From the NCBI RefSeq assembly GCF_014218725.1, contig NZ_JABBJE010000001.1:558001-622000 (forward strand): a stretch of 64,000 nt of DNA. The letters run 5' to 3'. Source of the stretch: Brevundimonas huaxiensis. Lineage in GTDB: Bacteria; Pseudomonadota; Alphaproteobacteria; Caulobacterales; Caulobacteraceae. Positions within the stretch are counted from its first letter, which is position 1. The number at the start of each line of letters is the position of its first letter. A program made the translations under genes and the position numbers. The notes beneath the pieces were generated by a model. That model was not told where the DNA came from. It saw nothing but the letters and a program-made list of their open reading frames with translations, and searched no databases. Positions 53,035 through 62,399 of the stretch are shown piece by piece.

Positions 53035-54251
53035 ACACCTTCGATCCCTATGCCGTGCGGGCGCAGTTCCCGATCCTGTCGCGACAGGTGAACGGCAAGC
53101 CGCTGGTCTACCTGGACAACGCGGCCTCGGCGCAGAAGCCGCGCACGGTGATCGACGCCCTGGTGGCGACGATGGAGGGCGGCTACGCCAACGTCCACCG
53201 CGGCCTGCACACCCTGTCGAACGAGGCGACCGAGGCCTTTGAAAAGGCGCGCGAGATCGTCGCCCGCTTCCTGAACGCCGAAAGCCCCGAACAGGTGGTC
53301 TGGACCAAGGGCGGGACCGAGGCGATCAATCTGGTGGCCAATGGGCTGGGCCTGTCGATCCAGCCGGGCGACGAGATCATCGTCTCGGAGATGGAGCATC
53401 ACTCCAACATCGTGCCCTGGCATTTGCTGCGTGAACGGCGCGGGGCGGTGATCAGGTGGATTCCGGTCAAGGACGACGGGTCGCTGGACATGGCGGCCTA
53501 TGCCGACCTGCTGGGGCCGAGGACGCGGATGGTTGCGGTCACCCACATGTCGAACGTGCTGGGGACGATCAATCCGGTCGCCGAGATCAGCCGTCTGGCC
53601 CATGCGGCGGGGGCGCAGGTGCTGATCGATGGGTGCCAGGGGGCGGTCCATGCGACGCCGGACGTTCAAGCCATCGGCTGCGACTTCTACGTCCTGACCG
53701 GGCACAAGCTCTTTGCGCCCACCGGCATCGGCGCCCTGTACGGCAAGGCCGAGGCGCTTGAGGCGCTGCCGCCCTATCAGGGGGGGGGCGAGATGATCGA
53801 GACCGTCGAGCAGGACCGCGTGACCTATGCCCGGCCGCCGCACCGGTTCGAGGCGGGGACGCCCCCGATCCTGGAGGCCATCGGCCTGGGCGCGGCGTTG
53901 GAATGGCTGGCGCAAAACGACCGGGCGGCCGTGCAGGCGCATGAGCACGCCCTTTATCAGCACGCCGTCCACCGACTTCAGGGTCAGACCTGGCTGCGGA
54001 TTTTGGGGCAGGCCGAAGGCAAGGGCGCGATCCTGACCTTCGCCGTCGAGGGCGCGCACGCCCATGACGTCGCCCAGATCATGGACCGATACGGGGTCGC
54101 GGTGCGGGCGGGTCTGCACTGCGCCGAGCCGCTGGCGAAAAGAATGGGGGTGACGTCGAGCACCCGCGCCTCCTTCGCCCTATATAACACCGTGGAGGAT
54201 GCCGACGCCTTCGTGGATGCGCTGATCAAGGCGCGGAACTTCTTCGTGTAA
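53013..54251 (+). CDS. sufS: Cysteine desulfurase SufS
   Basis: A 412-residue class II cysteine desulfurase. The PLP lysine is K232 in LTGHKLFAPTGIGALYG. The catalytic cysteine is C370 in AVRAGLHCAEPLAKRMG, in the short loop typical of SufS. YLDNAASAQKPRTVIDA and ANVHRGLHTLSNEAT are also conserved. No sufE is adjacent in the window. The ATG at 53013 lies inside sufD; a GTG at 53031 is an alternative start. Confidence 0.96.
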   Translation: MADGAVVNTFDPYAVRAQFPILSRQVNGKPLVYLDNAASAQKPRTVIDALVATMEGGYANVHRGLHTLSNEATEAFEKAREIVARFLNAESPEQVVWTKGGTEAINLVANGLGLSIQPGDEIIVSEMEHHSNIVPWHLLRERRGAVIRWIPVKDDGSLDMAAYADLLGPRTRMVAVTHMSNVLGTINPVAEISRLAHAAGAQVLIDGCQGAVHATPDVQAIGCDFYVLTGHKLFAPTGIGALYGKAEALEALPPYQGGGEMIETVEQDRVTYARPPHRFEAGTPPILEAIGLGAALEWLAQNDRAAVQAHEHALYQHAVHRLQGQTWLRILGQAEGKGAILTFAVEGAHAHDVAQIMDRYGVAVRAGLHCAEPLAKRMGVTSSTRASFALYNTVEDADAFVDALIKARNFFV

Positions 54252-54255
54252 GCCG

Positions 54256-54645
54256 ATGACAGATCAACCGATTCAAGACAGCGACGCCTTCAGGGACGCC
54301 TGGGACGAACCCCAGAAAAGCGCCCTGTCGCAGGCCGAGCTGGACACCCTGACCGATCAGCTGATCGAGGCGCTGAAGACGGTCTATGACCCGGAAATCC
54401 CTGTCGACATCTATGAGCTGGGCCTGATCTACCGCGTGGACGTCAACGATGACCGCGACGTGGTGGTGGACATGACGCTGACGGCGCCCGGCTGTCCGGT
54501 CGCCGGCGAAATGCCGGGCTGGGTGGAGACGGCGGTCGAGAAGGTCGAGGGCGTGCGCAGCGCCAAGGCCAATCTGGTGTTCGATCCGCCGTGGGACGCC
54601 TCCAAGATGAGCGACGAGGCCAAGCTGGCCCTGAATATGTTCTGA
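54256..54645 (+). CDS. sufT: SUF-associated DUF59/MIP18 protein, SufT-like
   Basis: A 129-residue protein. The DUF59 core reads LIEALKTVYDPEIPVDIYELGLIYRVDV and MTLTAPGCPVAGEMPGWVETAVEKVEGV, with the conserved cysteine in the GCP motif. Such proteins help Fe-S cluster maturation and are regularly embedded in suf operons of alphaproteobacteria. It starts four bases after sufS and ends 13 bases before sufA. Confidence 0.88.
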   Translation: MTDQPIQDSDAFRDAWDEPQKSALSQAELDTLTDQLIEALKTVYDPEIPVDIYELGLIYRVDVNDDRDVVVDMTLTAPGCPVAGEMPGWVETAVEKVEGVRSAKANLVFDPPWDASKMSDEAKLALNMF

Positions 54646-54658
54646 TGGACCTGTTCTG

Positions 54659-55048
54659 ATGACCGAGCTTCAAGCCACATCCCGTCCGCGCCGCCCGCGC
54701 CCCAAGGCCGTCACCCTGACGGACGCAGCCGCAGAGCGGGTGCGTGAGATCCTGGACAATGCCGAGAACGATCACATCGGCCTGAGGATCGGCATCAAGA
54801 ACGGCGGGTGCGCCGGGCAGGAATACACCTTCGCCTATGCCGACGAGATCGGGCCGATGGACGAGGTGGTCGAGGACAAGGGCGTCACCATCCTGATCGA
54901 GCCCAAGGCCGTGCTGTTTCTGATCGGCACCGAGATCGACTATGAGACGACGCGGCTGGCGTCCAAGTTCGTGTTCAACAATCCGAACCAGACCGACGCC
55001 TGCGGCTGCGGCGAGAGCGTGACCATCGTGCCGGTCGCCGCCGACTGA
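54659..55048 (+). CDS. sufA: Fe-S carrier of A-type, SufA-like
   Basis: A 129-residue A-type carrier. Its three cysteines are C51 in NGGCAGQEYTF and C115/C117 in DACGCGES, the expected cluster ligands. It accepts clusters from SufBCD and hands them to target proteins. It is the last gene of the run that begins with iscR. I see no clear terminator hairpin after it. Confidence 0.93.
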   Translation: MTELQATSRPRRPRPKAVTLTDAAAERVREILDNAENDHIGLRIGIKNGGCAGQEYTFAYADEIGPMDEVVEDKGVTILIEPKAVLFLIGTEIDYETTRLASKFVFNNPNQTDACGCGESVTIVPVAAD

Positions 55049-55170
55049 GAGGGGCCCTGATCTGATGGGCTGCCGGACACTGACCGACGCGGCCCTTGAC
55101 GATCCCGACGAAGCCGTCGCCTGGACGCGGCGGCCGTTGGACGTGGCGGTGGGGAAGACGCCGAAGCGCG

Positions 55171-55923
55171 CTACTTCGTCGGCGCCTCGATCAGCACGGC
55201 CGGCGTCACGGGTTGACCCGTGGCCTGGGCGACGAGCTCGGCGGTGCGGGTCTCGATGACGGCTTCGAGGCGAGCCAGGAATTCCTCCTTGGGCAGGCCG
55301 ACGGGGATCGGGGCGAGGAACTCCAACGTCGCCGTGCCGGGGTGTTTTTCGTACTGTTCCTCTGGCCAGAAGAGGCCGAGGTTGGTGGCGAGCGGCACGA
55401 CGGGCACGTCGAAGTCGCGGTACATGTGCCAGACGCCGGAGCGATATTTGAATTTCTTGCCGACGGGCGCGAGATGGCCCTCGGGATAGATCAGGATCTT
55501 GCGGTTCTCGGCGCGGGCCTCGGCGGCGCGCATGGCCAGGGCCTTGCGCGCTTCGTGGCCGCCGCAGGAGTTGACGACGATGGCGCCCAGTTTCTTCAGC
55601 ACGCCGCCCAGCAGGGGAAACTTTTCCAGGTGATCGCCGGTGACGAAGGCGATGTCGTCGAACTGGTCATAGGTCGCAAAGCCGTCGCCCCAGCTTTGAT
55701 GCTTGGAGGCGATGATGAAGGCGCCCTCGGGCAGGCGGTCCTTGCCACGCACGTCCAGCTTGATGCCGGCGAAGATCGACATGGCCTGGACCATGCGCTT
55801 CACATAGCGACGGATGACCCAGCTGGCCGGGCCGCTCCCGGGCGCGAGCGCAGCAAAGGCGGCGGTCAGCCCGTAGCCGATCGACAGGATCCAGTAGGCG
55901 ACGTTGAAGGCGAAGCTGCGCAT
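55171..55923 (-). CDS. 1-acyl-sn-glycerol-3-phosphate acyltransferase, PlsC-like
   Basis: A 250-residue membrane-associated acyltransferase. The catalytic HX4D is HQSWGD (75-80) in IIASKHQSWGD. ILIYPEGHLAPVGKKFKYRSGVWHM carries the substrate-binding EG motif, here EGH rather than EGTR, a variant common in alphaproteobacterial homologues. One N-terminal membrane helix is present. It makes phosphatidic acid from lysophosphatidic acid. It follows the diguanylate cyclase gene on the same strand by 37 bases. Confidence 0.9.
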   Translation of the reverse strand: MRSFAFNVAYWILSIGYGLTAAFAALAPGSGPASWVIRRYVKRMVQAMSIFAGIKLDVRGKDRLPEGAFIIASKHQSWGDGFATYDQFDDIAFVTGDHLEKFPLLGGVLKKLGAIVVNSCGGHEARKALAMRAAEARAENRKILIYPEGHLAPVGKKFKYRSGVWHMYRDFDVPVVPLATNLGLFWPEEQYEKHPGTATLEFLAPIPVGLPKEEFLARLEAVIETRTAELVAQATGQPVTPAVLIEAPTK

Positions 55924-55960
55924 GGGACGACTATGGCAGAAAGCTTGGCCTTGTCAGACC

Positions 55961-57010
55961 CTAAGCCGCCTTTTCGAGCGAGGAGGCCGGCGTGACGCAG
56001 TTTCGGCCTGCACGTTTGGATTCGTACAGGGCGGCGTCGGCGCGTTCCAGCAGGCTGGCGGCGGTTTCGCCCTTGCGGCGCTGGGCGAAGCCGGCGGAGA
56101 CAGTCACCGAGCCCAGGTCATCATTGGTCGAACGACGGCGCAGTGCGCGTGACGCCACGTCGTTGCGGATGCTCTCCAACGCGGCCATGACGACGCCAGC
56201 GCCTTCACCCGGGAAGATGATCGCGAACTCCTCGCCGCCGAACCGTGCGGCGAATCGGGTCTTGCCGCAGATGTTGGACAGGACGGTGGAGACATAGCGC
56301 AGCACCTGGTCGCCGGTCTGGTGGCCCCAGGTGTCGTTGAACCGTTTGAAATGGTCGATGTCGAGGATGGCCAGGCTAAGCGGCGCGCCGTCATCCTCGG
56401 CGCACGCGGTCTCCAGCCGTTCGTCGAAGGCCTTGCGGTTGGCCAGATTGGTCAGGGCGTCGGTCATGGCGTCGCGGCGCACCTGTTCCAGGTTTTCGCG
56501 CAGGCGGATGACTTCCTTGTTGGACTTTTCCAGACGTTTTTCGAGGATCGCCGTTTCGCGGCGCACGCGGTTGGTCGCGGTCGACAGGTCGCCGACCAGA
56601 TCCTTCAGCGAGGACGGATCATCGACGGTTTCCATGCACTGGGAGGCGTCGGCGAGGGTCTCGCCATAGTCGTGCTGGGTCTTGTGCGCCATGGCGATGG
56701 CGCTGGCGACGCTGGCCAATTCGCGGTCCAGCACGGCGCCGACGTCGCGGATCTGATCCGGCAGGCGACCGCGCGGCAGGAACTCGGCGGCCAGCATTTC
56801 GGACGTCTTGTCGGTGATGACGGCGGACTGCGCCAGCAGACGACGGATTTCCTGCGCCAAAGGACCGTCGGGGTCGCTGAGGTAATGCAGCCAAAGCTCG
56901 AAGTTCAGCGGCGTGGGCCACACGCCGGCCTTCTCCATTTCGCCGATGACGTTGCGCGCCAAAGCATAGGCTTGAGGAGCTCTTAGCGCCGTCTCGACCT
57001 TTTTCGACAT
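55961..57010 (-). CDS. GGDEF diguanylate cyclase, soluble
   Basis: A 349-residue protein. The N-terminal half is helical and includes a probable coiled coil (RRETAILEKRLEKSNKEVIRLRENLEQVRR). The GGDEF domain begins DAMTDALTNLANRKAFDE and the active site is GGEEF (258-262), which is catalytically competent. The RxxD inhibitory site normally five residues before GGEEF is absent (RFAARF), so product inhibition there is unlikely. No membrane helix is seen. AGGGGA lies about seven bases before the ATG at 57010; a frame to 57055 is not needed. It makes c-di-GMP. Confidence 0.9.
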   Translation of the reverse strand: MSKKVETALRAPQAYALARNVIGEMEKAGVWPTPLNFELWLHYLSDPDGPLAQEIRRLLAQSAVITDKTSEMLAAEFLPRGRLPDQIRDVGAVLDRELASVASAIAMAHKTQHDYGETLADASQCMETVDDPSSLKDLVGDLSTATNRVRRETAILEKRLEKSNKEVIRLRENLEQVRRDAMTDALTNLANRKAFDERLETACAEDDGAPLSLAILDIDHFKRFNDTWGHQTGDQVLRYVSTVLSNICGKTRFAARFGGEEFAIIFPGEGAGVVMAALESIRNDVASRALRRRSTNDDLGSVTVSAGFAQRRKGETAASLLERADAALYESKRAGRNCVTPASSLEKAA

Positions 57011-57083
57011 TCTTGTTCCCCTGGGCCCCTGTTCTGGAGCTGTGTCGGGGCGCACACTACGGGATGTTCCGTAATGCAGGGTA

Positions 57084-57110
57084 AACGGCGCAGCGTTTCA
57101 CCGCGCCGTT
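57084..57110 (-). terminator. Hairpin terminator after the DEAD-box helicase
   Basis: AACGGCGC (57084-57091) and GCGCCGTT (57103-57110) form an 8-bp dyad. On the minus strand it is followed by TTACCC after the helicase stop at 57121. The T run is short, so termination may be partial. Confidence 0.55.
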
Positions 57111-57120
57111 GTGTGCGAAT

Positions 57121-58686
57121 TCAGGCGCGGATGACGACCGGCCGGCGCAGGAAGGCGGGGATGTCGTCGCCGAAGCCACGCACGCCCTGGCGCTGAGTAT
57201 CGCTCTTGTCGGCCTTGCGATCACCGCGGCGATCGGATTGCAGCAACTGCGGTTCACGGTCTGCATGGTCGGGGCGCGCGGCGTGAGGGGTCTCTACAGG
57301 CTCGACGGCCGCATCCGCTTGGACTGCGGCGGCGACGGGAGCCGCAACTTCGACCGGCGTTTCGGGGCGGGCCTTGCGGCGGCTGCGGCTGCGGGGCGCC
57401 GCAGCCTCTTCGGACGATGGCGCGGCGTTGACGGGAGCAATCTCGACAGGCTCGGCGGACGGGGTGGGCGCGCTGCTGGTGCGCGACCGGCTGCGACCGC
57501 GTTCGCCCGAGCGCTTGTCGTCGCGGCGCGGGCCGTCCTTGATGGCGGCGAAGTCGATGCCTTCAAGAACCAGCTCTTCCGGATCTTTCTTGATCAGCTT
57601 CAGCACCTTATCCAGCGACTTGTCGTCGGCCGGGGTCACGATCATGAAGGCTTGGCCCAGCTTGCCGGCGCGGCCTGTGCGGCCGATGCGGTGGACGTAG
57701 TCGTCGGCGTGGTGCGAGACGTCGTAGTTGAAGACGTGGCTGACGTCAGGGATATCCAGACCGCGCGCGGCGACGTCGGAGGCGACCAGGATCTTCAGAT
57801 TGCCGGCGCGGAAGTCGGCCAGGGTCTTCATCCGGTGCGACTGGTCCAGGTCGCCGTGAATGGCGGCGGCGTCGAAGCCGTGGGTCTTCAGCGACTTGGC
57901 CACGATATCGACTTCGGATTTGCGATTGCAGAAGACGATGCCGTTGCGCACGTCCTCACGACCGACCAGGGCGCGCAGGGCGGTCCGCTTGGCCTTGGGG
58001 TCCGAGGTCGGGATGCGGACGATGTACTGGGTGATGGTGTCGGCGGTCATCGCCGGACGCGAGGCCTCGATCCGGGTCGGATCCTTGAGGAAGGCGGTCG
58101 TCAGGCGCGTGATCTCCGGCGGCATGGTGGCCGAGAAGAACAGGGTCTGGCGACGGGGCGGCGTCAGTTTGAAGATGCGCTCGATGTCGGGGATGAAGCC
58201 CATGTCCAGCATGCGGTCGGCTTCATCGACGACCATGATCTCGACGCCGGTCAGCAGCATCTTGCCGCGTTCGAACAGGTCGAGCAGGCGGCCGGGCGTG
58301 GCGATCAGGACGTCCACACCCTTGTTCAGCGCCGCGACCTGGTCGCCCATGGAGACGCCGCCGATCAGCAGGACCCAGCTGAGCTTGGTGCCCTTGGCGT
58401 ATTTGGTGAAGCTTTCGGCGACCTGGTCGGCCAGTTCGCGGGTCGGCGCCAGGACGATGGCACGCGGCATGCGGGCGCGGGCGCGGCCGGTGGACAGGCG
58501 ATCGACTAGGGGCAGGGTAAAGGCGGCGGTCTTGCCGGTGCCGGTCTGGGCGATGCCTAGGACGTCGCGGCCGGCGAGGGCGACGGGGATCGCCTGTTCC
58601 TGAATGGGCGTGGCGGTCGTGTAGCCGGTGTCGGCGACGGCCTGAAGGGTCGTGGGCGAAAGGCCCAGTTGGGAAAATTCGGTCAT
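57121..58686 (-). CDS. DEAD-box RNA helicase, RhlE-like
   Basis: A 521-residue helicase. The Q motif GYTTATPIQEQAIP, Walker A AQTGTGKT (46-53), PTRELADQ, TPGRLLD, DEADRMLDMGF, SATMP and HRIGRTGRAG are all present. The C-terminus is a long Arg/Ser/Ala-rich, disordered RNA-binding tail. The ATG at 58686 has AAGGA six bases upstream; the frame to 58794 adds an unlikely Arg-rich leader. It remodels RNA, probably in ribosome assembly or cold adaptation. Confidence 0.92.
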   Translation of the reverse strand: MTEFSQLGLSPTTLQAVADTGYTTATPIQEQAIPVALAGRDVLGIAQTGTGKTAAFTLPLVDRLSTGRARARMPRAIVLAPTRELADQVAESFTKYAKGTKLSWVLLIGGVSMGDQVAALNKGVDVLIATPGRLLDLFERGKMLLTGVEIMVVDEADRMLDMGFIPDIERIFKLTPPRRQTLFFSATMPPEITRLTTAFLKDPTRIEASRPAMTADTITQYIVRIPTSDPKAKRTALRALVGREDVRNGIVFCNRKSEVDIVAKSLKTHGFDAAAIHGDLDQSHRMKTLADFRAGNLKILVASDVAARGLDIPDVSHVFNYDVSHHADDYVHRIGRTGRAGKLGQAFMIVTPADDKSLDKVLKLIKKDPEELVLEGIDFAAIKDGPRRDDKRSGERGRSRSRTSSAPTPSAEPVEIAPVNAAPSSEEAAAPRSRSRRKARPETPVEVAAPVAAAVQADAAVEPVETPHAARPDHADREPQLLQSDRRGDRKADKSDTQRQGVRGFGDDIPAFLRRPVVIRA

Positions 58687-58878
58687 GAATCCTTGGGAAG
58701 AGAAAGCGTCTGCGTGCATAGCAGCGACGGAACCGCCCCTCTTTGGGCGAGCGGGCGGCGCGCATCGCAGACCTGTCCCGAGGCTGGGGGGCATATAGAA
58801 GCCCCTGCGCAGAAGTCAAGTATTCCTGGTTTTTCGCTCAGCAGGCCGCCGGCCGTAAAATGCGGCCCGCAAACGAAA

Positions 58879-58907
58879 ATCGCCGGACGGGCGAGCCGTC
58901 CGGCGAT
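58879..58907 (-). terminator. Terminator after the H1-like gene
   Basis: ATCGCCGGACGG (58879-58890) and CCGTCCGGCGAT (58896-58907) form a perfect 12-bp stem with a five-base loop. On the minus strand it is followed by TTTCGTTTG. It lies 26 bases beyond the stop of the Ala/Lys/Pro-rich gene. Confidence 0.8.
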
Positions 58908-58932
58908 CTGCTGGATCAGAGAGAAAGTGCGA

Positions 58933-59625
58933 TCAGCGCTTGCCGAAGATCATGTCGCCCAGTTTGGCGAAGAAGCCCTTTTCCTCGGGCTTGGCGGCGG
59001 GCGCCGGCGCCGGCTTGGGGGCTTCGACCGGCTTGGCAGCGGGAGCCGGCTTCGGCGCGGGCGCCGCAGCGGCGGGCGCAGCGGCGGGCTTGGGCGCGGC
59101 GACGGGGTCAGCAGGCTTGGGCGCCGCTGCGGCCGGCTTGGCGACAGGCGCGGCCTTCGGGGCGGCGGCGGGTTTCGAAGCGGCGGCCTTGGGGGCGGCA
59201 GTTTTGGTCGCTGCAGGCTTTGCCGCCGTCGCCTTCGGTGCGGCCGCTTTCGGCGCTGCAGGCTTCACTGCCGTCTTGGCGGCGGCGGTCTTAGCTGCGG
59301 TGGACGTGGGGGCGGCGGCCTTGGGCGCGGCTTTCGGAGCCGCCTTGGCGACAGGGGTGGGTTTCGGCTTGGCTGCGGCCTTGGCGGCGACCGGCTCAGC
59401 GGCGGGCTTGGGGGCGGCGGTTTTGGGCGCCGCAGCCTTGGGCGCGACAGCCTTGGCGGTAGTGGGCTTCGGCGCAGCGGCTGCCGGCTTTGCCGCGGCC
59501 TTGGGCGCAGCGGTTTTCTCGGCGGCGGTCTTCACGGCGCTCGACTTCGGCGCGGCTTTAGGCTTGGAAGCGGCGGTCGCCGGCTTTGGCGACGCAGGTT
59601 TAGACGTAGACGGTGACTTGGCCAT
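58933..59625 (-). CDS. Ala/Lys/Pro-rich histone H1-like repetitive protein
   Basis: 230 residues, almost all Ala, Lys and Pro, with many KPAA, PKAAA and KTAA-type repeats. The composition resembles bacterial histone H1-like DNA-binding proteins and disordered linkers. The only non-repetitive segment is the C-terminus EEKGFFAKLGDMIFGKR, a short amphipathic helix that could be a membrane or protein anchor. It is transcribed away from prmA. The plus strand is also open here because of the codon composition. Function is unknown. Confidence 0.7.
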   Translation of the reverse strand: MAKSPSTSKPASPKPATAASKPKAAPKSSAVKTAAEKTAAPKAAAKPAAAAPKPTTAKAVAPKAAAPKTAAPKPAAEPVAAKAAAKPKPTPVAKAAPKAAPKAAAPTSTAAKTAAAKTAVKPAAPKAAAPKATAAKPAATKTAAPKAAASKPAAAPKAAPVAKPAAAAPKPADPVAAPKPAAAPAAAAPAPKPAPAAKPVEAPKPAPAPAAKPEEKGFFAKLGDMIFGKR

Positions 59626-59719
59626 GTATTCCCCGACCCCTCGGTTTGATAAAAACGCGGCGGCGACGGGCGTTCAGCACCGGATCGCTACGATTCGTCA
59701 TATTACCGGTGTTTGAAAA

Positions 59720-60583
59720 ATGTCCGAGTCCGCACTTCAGATAATCGCACGCGGCCCGCGCGCCGCCGCAGAGGCCGCCGCAGAGGCCGTAGACGCCGAT
59801 CCGCGGCTGGAAGGCGCGACCTATTCGATCCTGGAAGAGGACGAGGACAATGACGTCTGGCGCATCGACGCCTTCCCCACGACCGATGACGAGGTCGAGG
59901 GGCTGAAGGCGGTGTTGGCGGGCTATCCGGTGACGGTGCTGGTGGAGAAGCTGGCGGACGCCGACTGGCTGGCCATGTCGCTGTCGGGCCTGCCGCCGGT
60001 CGAGGCCGGACGATTCTTCGTCTATGGCGCGCACGATCAGGGCAAGGTGCCCGAGGGCCGCGTCACGCTGAAGATCGACGCCGGCGCCGCCTTCGGCACG
60101 GGCCACCATGGCACGACGGTGGGCTGCCTGGAGGCGTTCGACAAGCTGCTGGAGACCGAAAGCTTCGAGAAGGTGCTGGACGTCGGCTGCGGCACGGGCG
60201 TGCTGGCGATCGCGGCGGCTAAGACGGGCACGCCCATCGCGGTCGGCACCGACATCGACGAGCCCTCGGCCCGGATCGCCAATGAGAACGCCGAGATCAA
60301 CGAGGCCAAGTGCGACTTCTATTTCGCCGATGGTCTCAGCGATCCGCGCATCGCCCAGCATCAGCCGTATGACCTGGTGTTCGCCAATATCCTGGCCGCG
60401 CCGCTGGTGTATCTGGCGCCCGAGATCGGGGCGGCGCTGAAGAGCGGCGGGGTCGCAATCCTGTCAGGCCTGCTGCGCACGCAGGAGGAGCGTGTGCTGG
60501 AGGCCTATCTGCCGCTGGGCTTCACGGTCGAGCAGACCATACATCACGACGCCTGGAGCGCGCTGCAACTGCGCAAGGGCTGA
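59720..60583 (+). CDS. prmA: Ribosomal protein L11 methyltransferase
   Basis: A 287-residue SAM-dependent methyltransferase. [21 protein letters not shown] is the PrmA signature, [20 protein letters not shown] the SAM-binding motif I, and [20 protein letters not shown] carries motif IV. The N-terminal domain recognises L11. It trimethylates lysines of ribosomal protein L11. It starts 95 bases from the divergent H1-like gene and is followed closely by the aminopeptidase gene. Confidence 0.94.
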   Translation: MSESALQIIARGPRAAAEAAAEAVDADPRLEGATYSILEEDEDNDVWRIDAFPTTDDEVEGLKAVLAGYPVTVLVEKLADADWLAMSLSGLPPVEAGRFFVYGAHDQGKVPEGRVTLKIDAGAAFGTGHHGTTVGCLEAFDKLLETESFEKVLDVGCGTGVLAIAAAKTGTPIAVGTDIDEPSARIANENAEINEAKCDFYFADGLSDPRIAQHQPYDLVFANILAAPLVYLAPEIGAALKSGGVAILSGLLRTQEERVLEAYLPLGFTVEQTIHHDAWSALQLRKG

Positions 60584-60592
60584 GGATCGATC

Positions 60593-62398
60593 ATGCGCCA
60601 GACTTTCGACGAGACGACCGATCCGTCCTTCGGGGCCAAGCACCTGCCGCTGCTGCGCGCCGAAATGGCCAAGCAGGGGCTGGACGGGTTTCTGATCCCG
60701 CATGAGGACGAGCATCAGAACGAATATCTGCCGGATGCCAACGAGCGCCTGGCCTGGGCGACCGGCTTCACCGGCTCGGCCGGGGCGGCGGTGGTGTTTC
60801 AGGATCGGGCCAGCATGTTCACCGACGGTCGCTACACCGTTCAGGTGAAGGCCCAGACCGATCCGGCGCTTTTCGAGCGGCGCGATCTGACCGAGGTCGC
60901 CGCCTATCTGGAGACGGCGGCGAAGGGGGCGGTGATCGGTTACGATCCGCGTCTGCACAGCCCGGATGCCTTGGTCGCCTTGAAGGCGGCGGCGCAGAAG
61001 GCGGGGGCCGAGTTGCGCGCCGTGGACGCCAATCCGCTGGATCTGGCCTGGGGCGCCGATCGTCCGGCCCAGCCGACGGCGCCGGTCGTGCCGCATGAGG
61101 ACGTCTATTCCGGCGAGAGCCATGCATCGAAGCGGGCGCGGATCGGCAAGGTCGTGGCGGACGCCGGCGCAGACGCGGTCGTGCTGACGGCGCCGATGTC
61201 GATCGCCTGGCTGTTCAATGTGCGCGGCGGGGACGTGATCCGGTCGCCTCTGCCGATCGGCCAGGCCATCCTGGCGGCGGACGGCAAGGCGCGGCTGTTC
61301 CTGGATCCGGCCAAGGTGACGAATGCTTTGCCGGGCTGGCTGGGCGACGATGTTCGCATCGAGGCGACCGAGCAGCTGCCCGCGGCGCTGGACGGGCTGG
61401 CGGGCCAAAAGGTCATGATCGATCCGTCGCTGTCCTCGGCCTGGTATTTCGACCGGCTGGACGCGGCGGGCGCGACGGTGGTGCGGGCTATGGACCCCTG
61501 CGCCATTCCCCGCGCAGCCAAGAATTCGGTGGAGATCGAGGGCAGCCGTCAGGCGCATATCCGCGACGGGGCGGCGCTGAGCCGGTTCCTGCACTGGGTC
61601 GATACGGTGGTGCAGGAGACCCTGCCGGACGAGCGCGAGGTGGTCGAGGCGCTGGAGCGGTTCCGCGAGCAGACCGGGGCGCTGAAGGATCTGAGCTTCG
61701 ACACCATCGCCGGGGCCGGGCCGAACGGGGCCTTGCCGCATTACAAGCCGGTCGGCGCCAGCATTCGCAAGGTCGAGAAGGGCTCGCTGCTGCTGGTGGA
61801 CGGCGGCGGCCAGTATCTGGACGGCACGACCGATGTGACCCGCACCATGGCGGTGGGCGAGCCGAGCGAGGACCAACGCCACAAGTTCACCCTGGTGTTG
61901 AAGGCGCATATCGCCATGGCGACGATCCGCTTCCCGGCCGGGACCAGCGGCATGGCGCTGGACGCCATCGCCAGGGCGCCGATGTGGGCGGCAGGGCTGG
62001 ATTACGATCACGGCACCGGCCACGGCGTCGGCAGCTATCTGGGGGTCCACGAGGGGCCGCAGCGGATCGCGAAATGGGGCACGTCCCAGCCGCTGCTGGA
62101 AGGGATGATCCTGTCCAACGAGCCCGGCTATTACCGCGAAGGCCACTGGGGCATCCGCATCGAGACCCTGCAGGTGGTGACGCCGGCCGTGGTCCCCGAG
62201 GGCGGCGAGCGGCCGATGCACGGGTTCGAGCAGCTGACGTTCGCGCCGATCGACCGGAAGCTGATCACGGTGGAGATGCTGACGCCGGACGAGCGGGCCT
62301 ATGTCGACGCCTATCACGCCGAAACGCTGGCCAAGGTCGGGCCGCTGATGGACGGCGAGGCGCTGGACTGGCTGAAGCGGGCCTGCGCGCCGCTGTGA
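60593..62398 (+). CDS. Xaa-Pro aminopeptidase, M24 family
   Basis: A 601-residue two-metal peptidase that removes N-terminal residues before proline. Two creatinase-like N-terminal domains are followed by the catalytic domain with metal ligands in VDGGGQYLDGTTDVTRT (two Asp), DYDHGTGHGVGSYLGVHEGP (His), LSNEPGYYREGHWGIRIE (Glu) and HGFEQLTF (Glu). It has the long, three-domain form of the enzyme. It ends one base before the convergent patatin gene. Confidence 0.93.
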   Translation: MRQTFDETTDPSFGAKHLPLLRAEMAKQGLDGFLIPHEDEHQNEYLPDANERLAWATGFTGSAGAAVVFQDRASMFTDGRYTVQVKAQTDPALFERRDLTEVAAYLETAAKGAVIGYDPRLHSPDALVALKAAAQKAGAELRAVDANPLDLAWGADRPAQPTAPVVPHEDVYSGESHASKRARIGKVVADAGADAVVLTAPMSIAWLFNVRGGDVIRSPLPIGQAILAADGKARLFLDPAKVTNALPGWLGDDVRIEATEQLPAALDGLAGQKVMIDPSLSSAWYFDRLDAAGATVVRAMDPCAIPRAAKNSVEIEGSRQAHIRDGAALSRFLHWVDTVVQETLPDEREVVEALERFREQTGALKDLSFDTIAGAGPNGALPHYKPVGASIRKVEKGSLLLVDGGGQYLDGTTDVTRTMAVGEPSEDQRHKFTLVLKAHIAMATIRFPAGTSGMALDAIARAPMWAAGLDYDHGTGHGVGSYLGVHEGPQRIAKWGTSQPLLEGMILSNEPGYYREGHWGIRIETLQVVTPAVVPEGGERPMHGFEQLTFAPIDRKLITVEMLTPDERAYVDAYHAETLAKVGPLMDGEALDWLKRACAPL

Positions 62399-62399
62399 C

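Noticed and set aside
55065..55259. Plus-strand reading frame of 64 codons after sufA
   Set aside because: A GAGGGG lies some ten bases upstream, but the peptide matches no family I know and its second half is Arg/Ser/Pro-rich shadow sequence of the acyltransferase gene.
58940..59716. Long plus-strand frame with alternating Gly/Ala opposite the H1-like gene
   Set aside because: It is a by-product of the repetitive GCN/AAG/CCN codons of the minus-strand gene and has no separate start signal.
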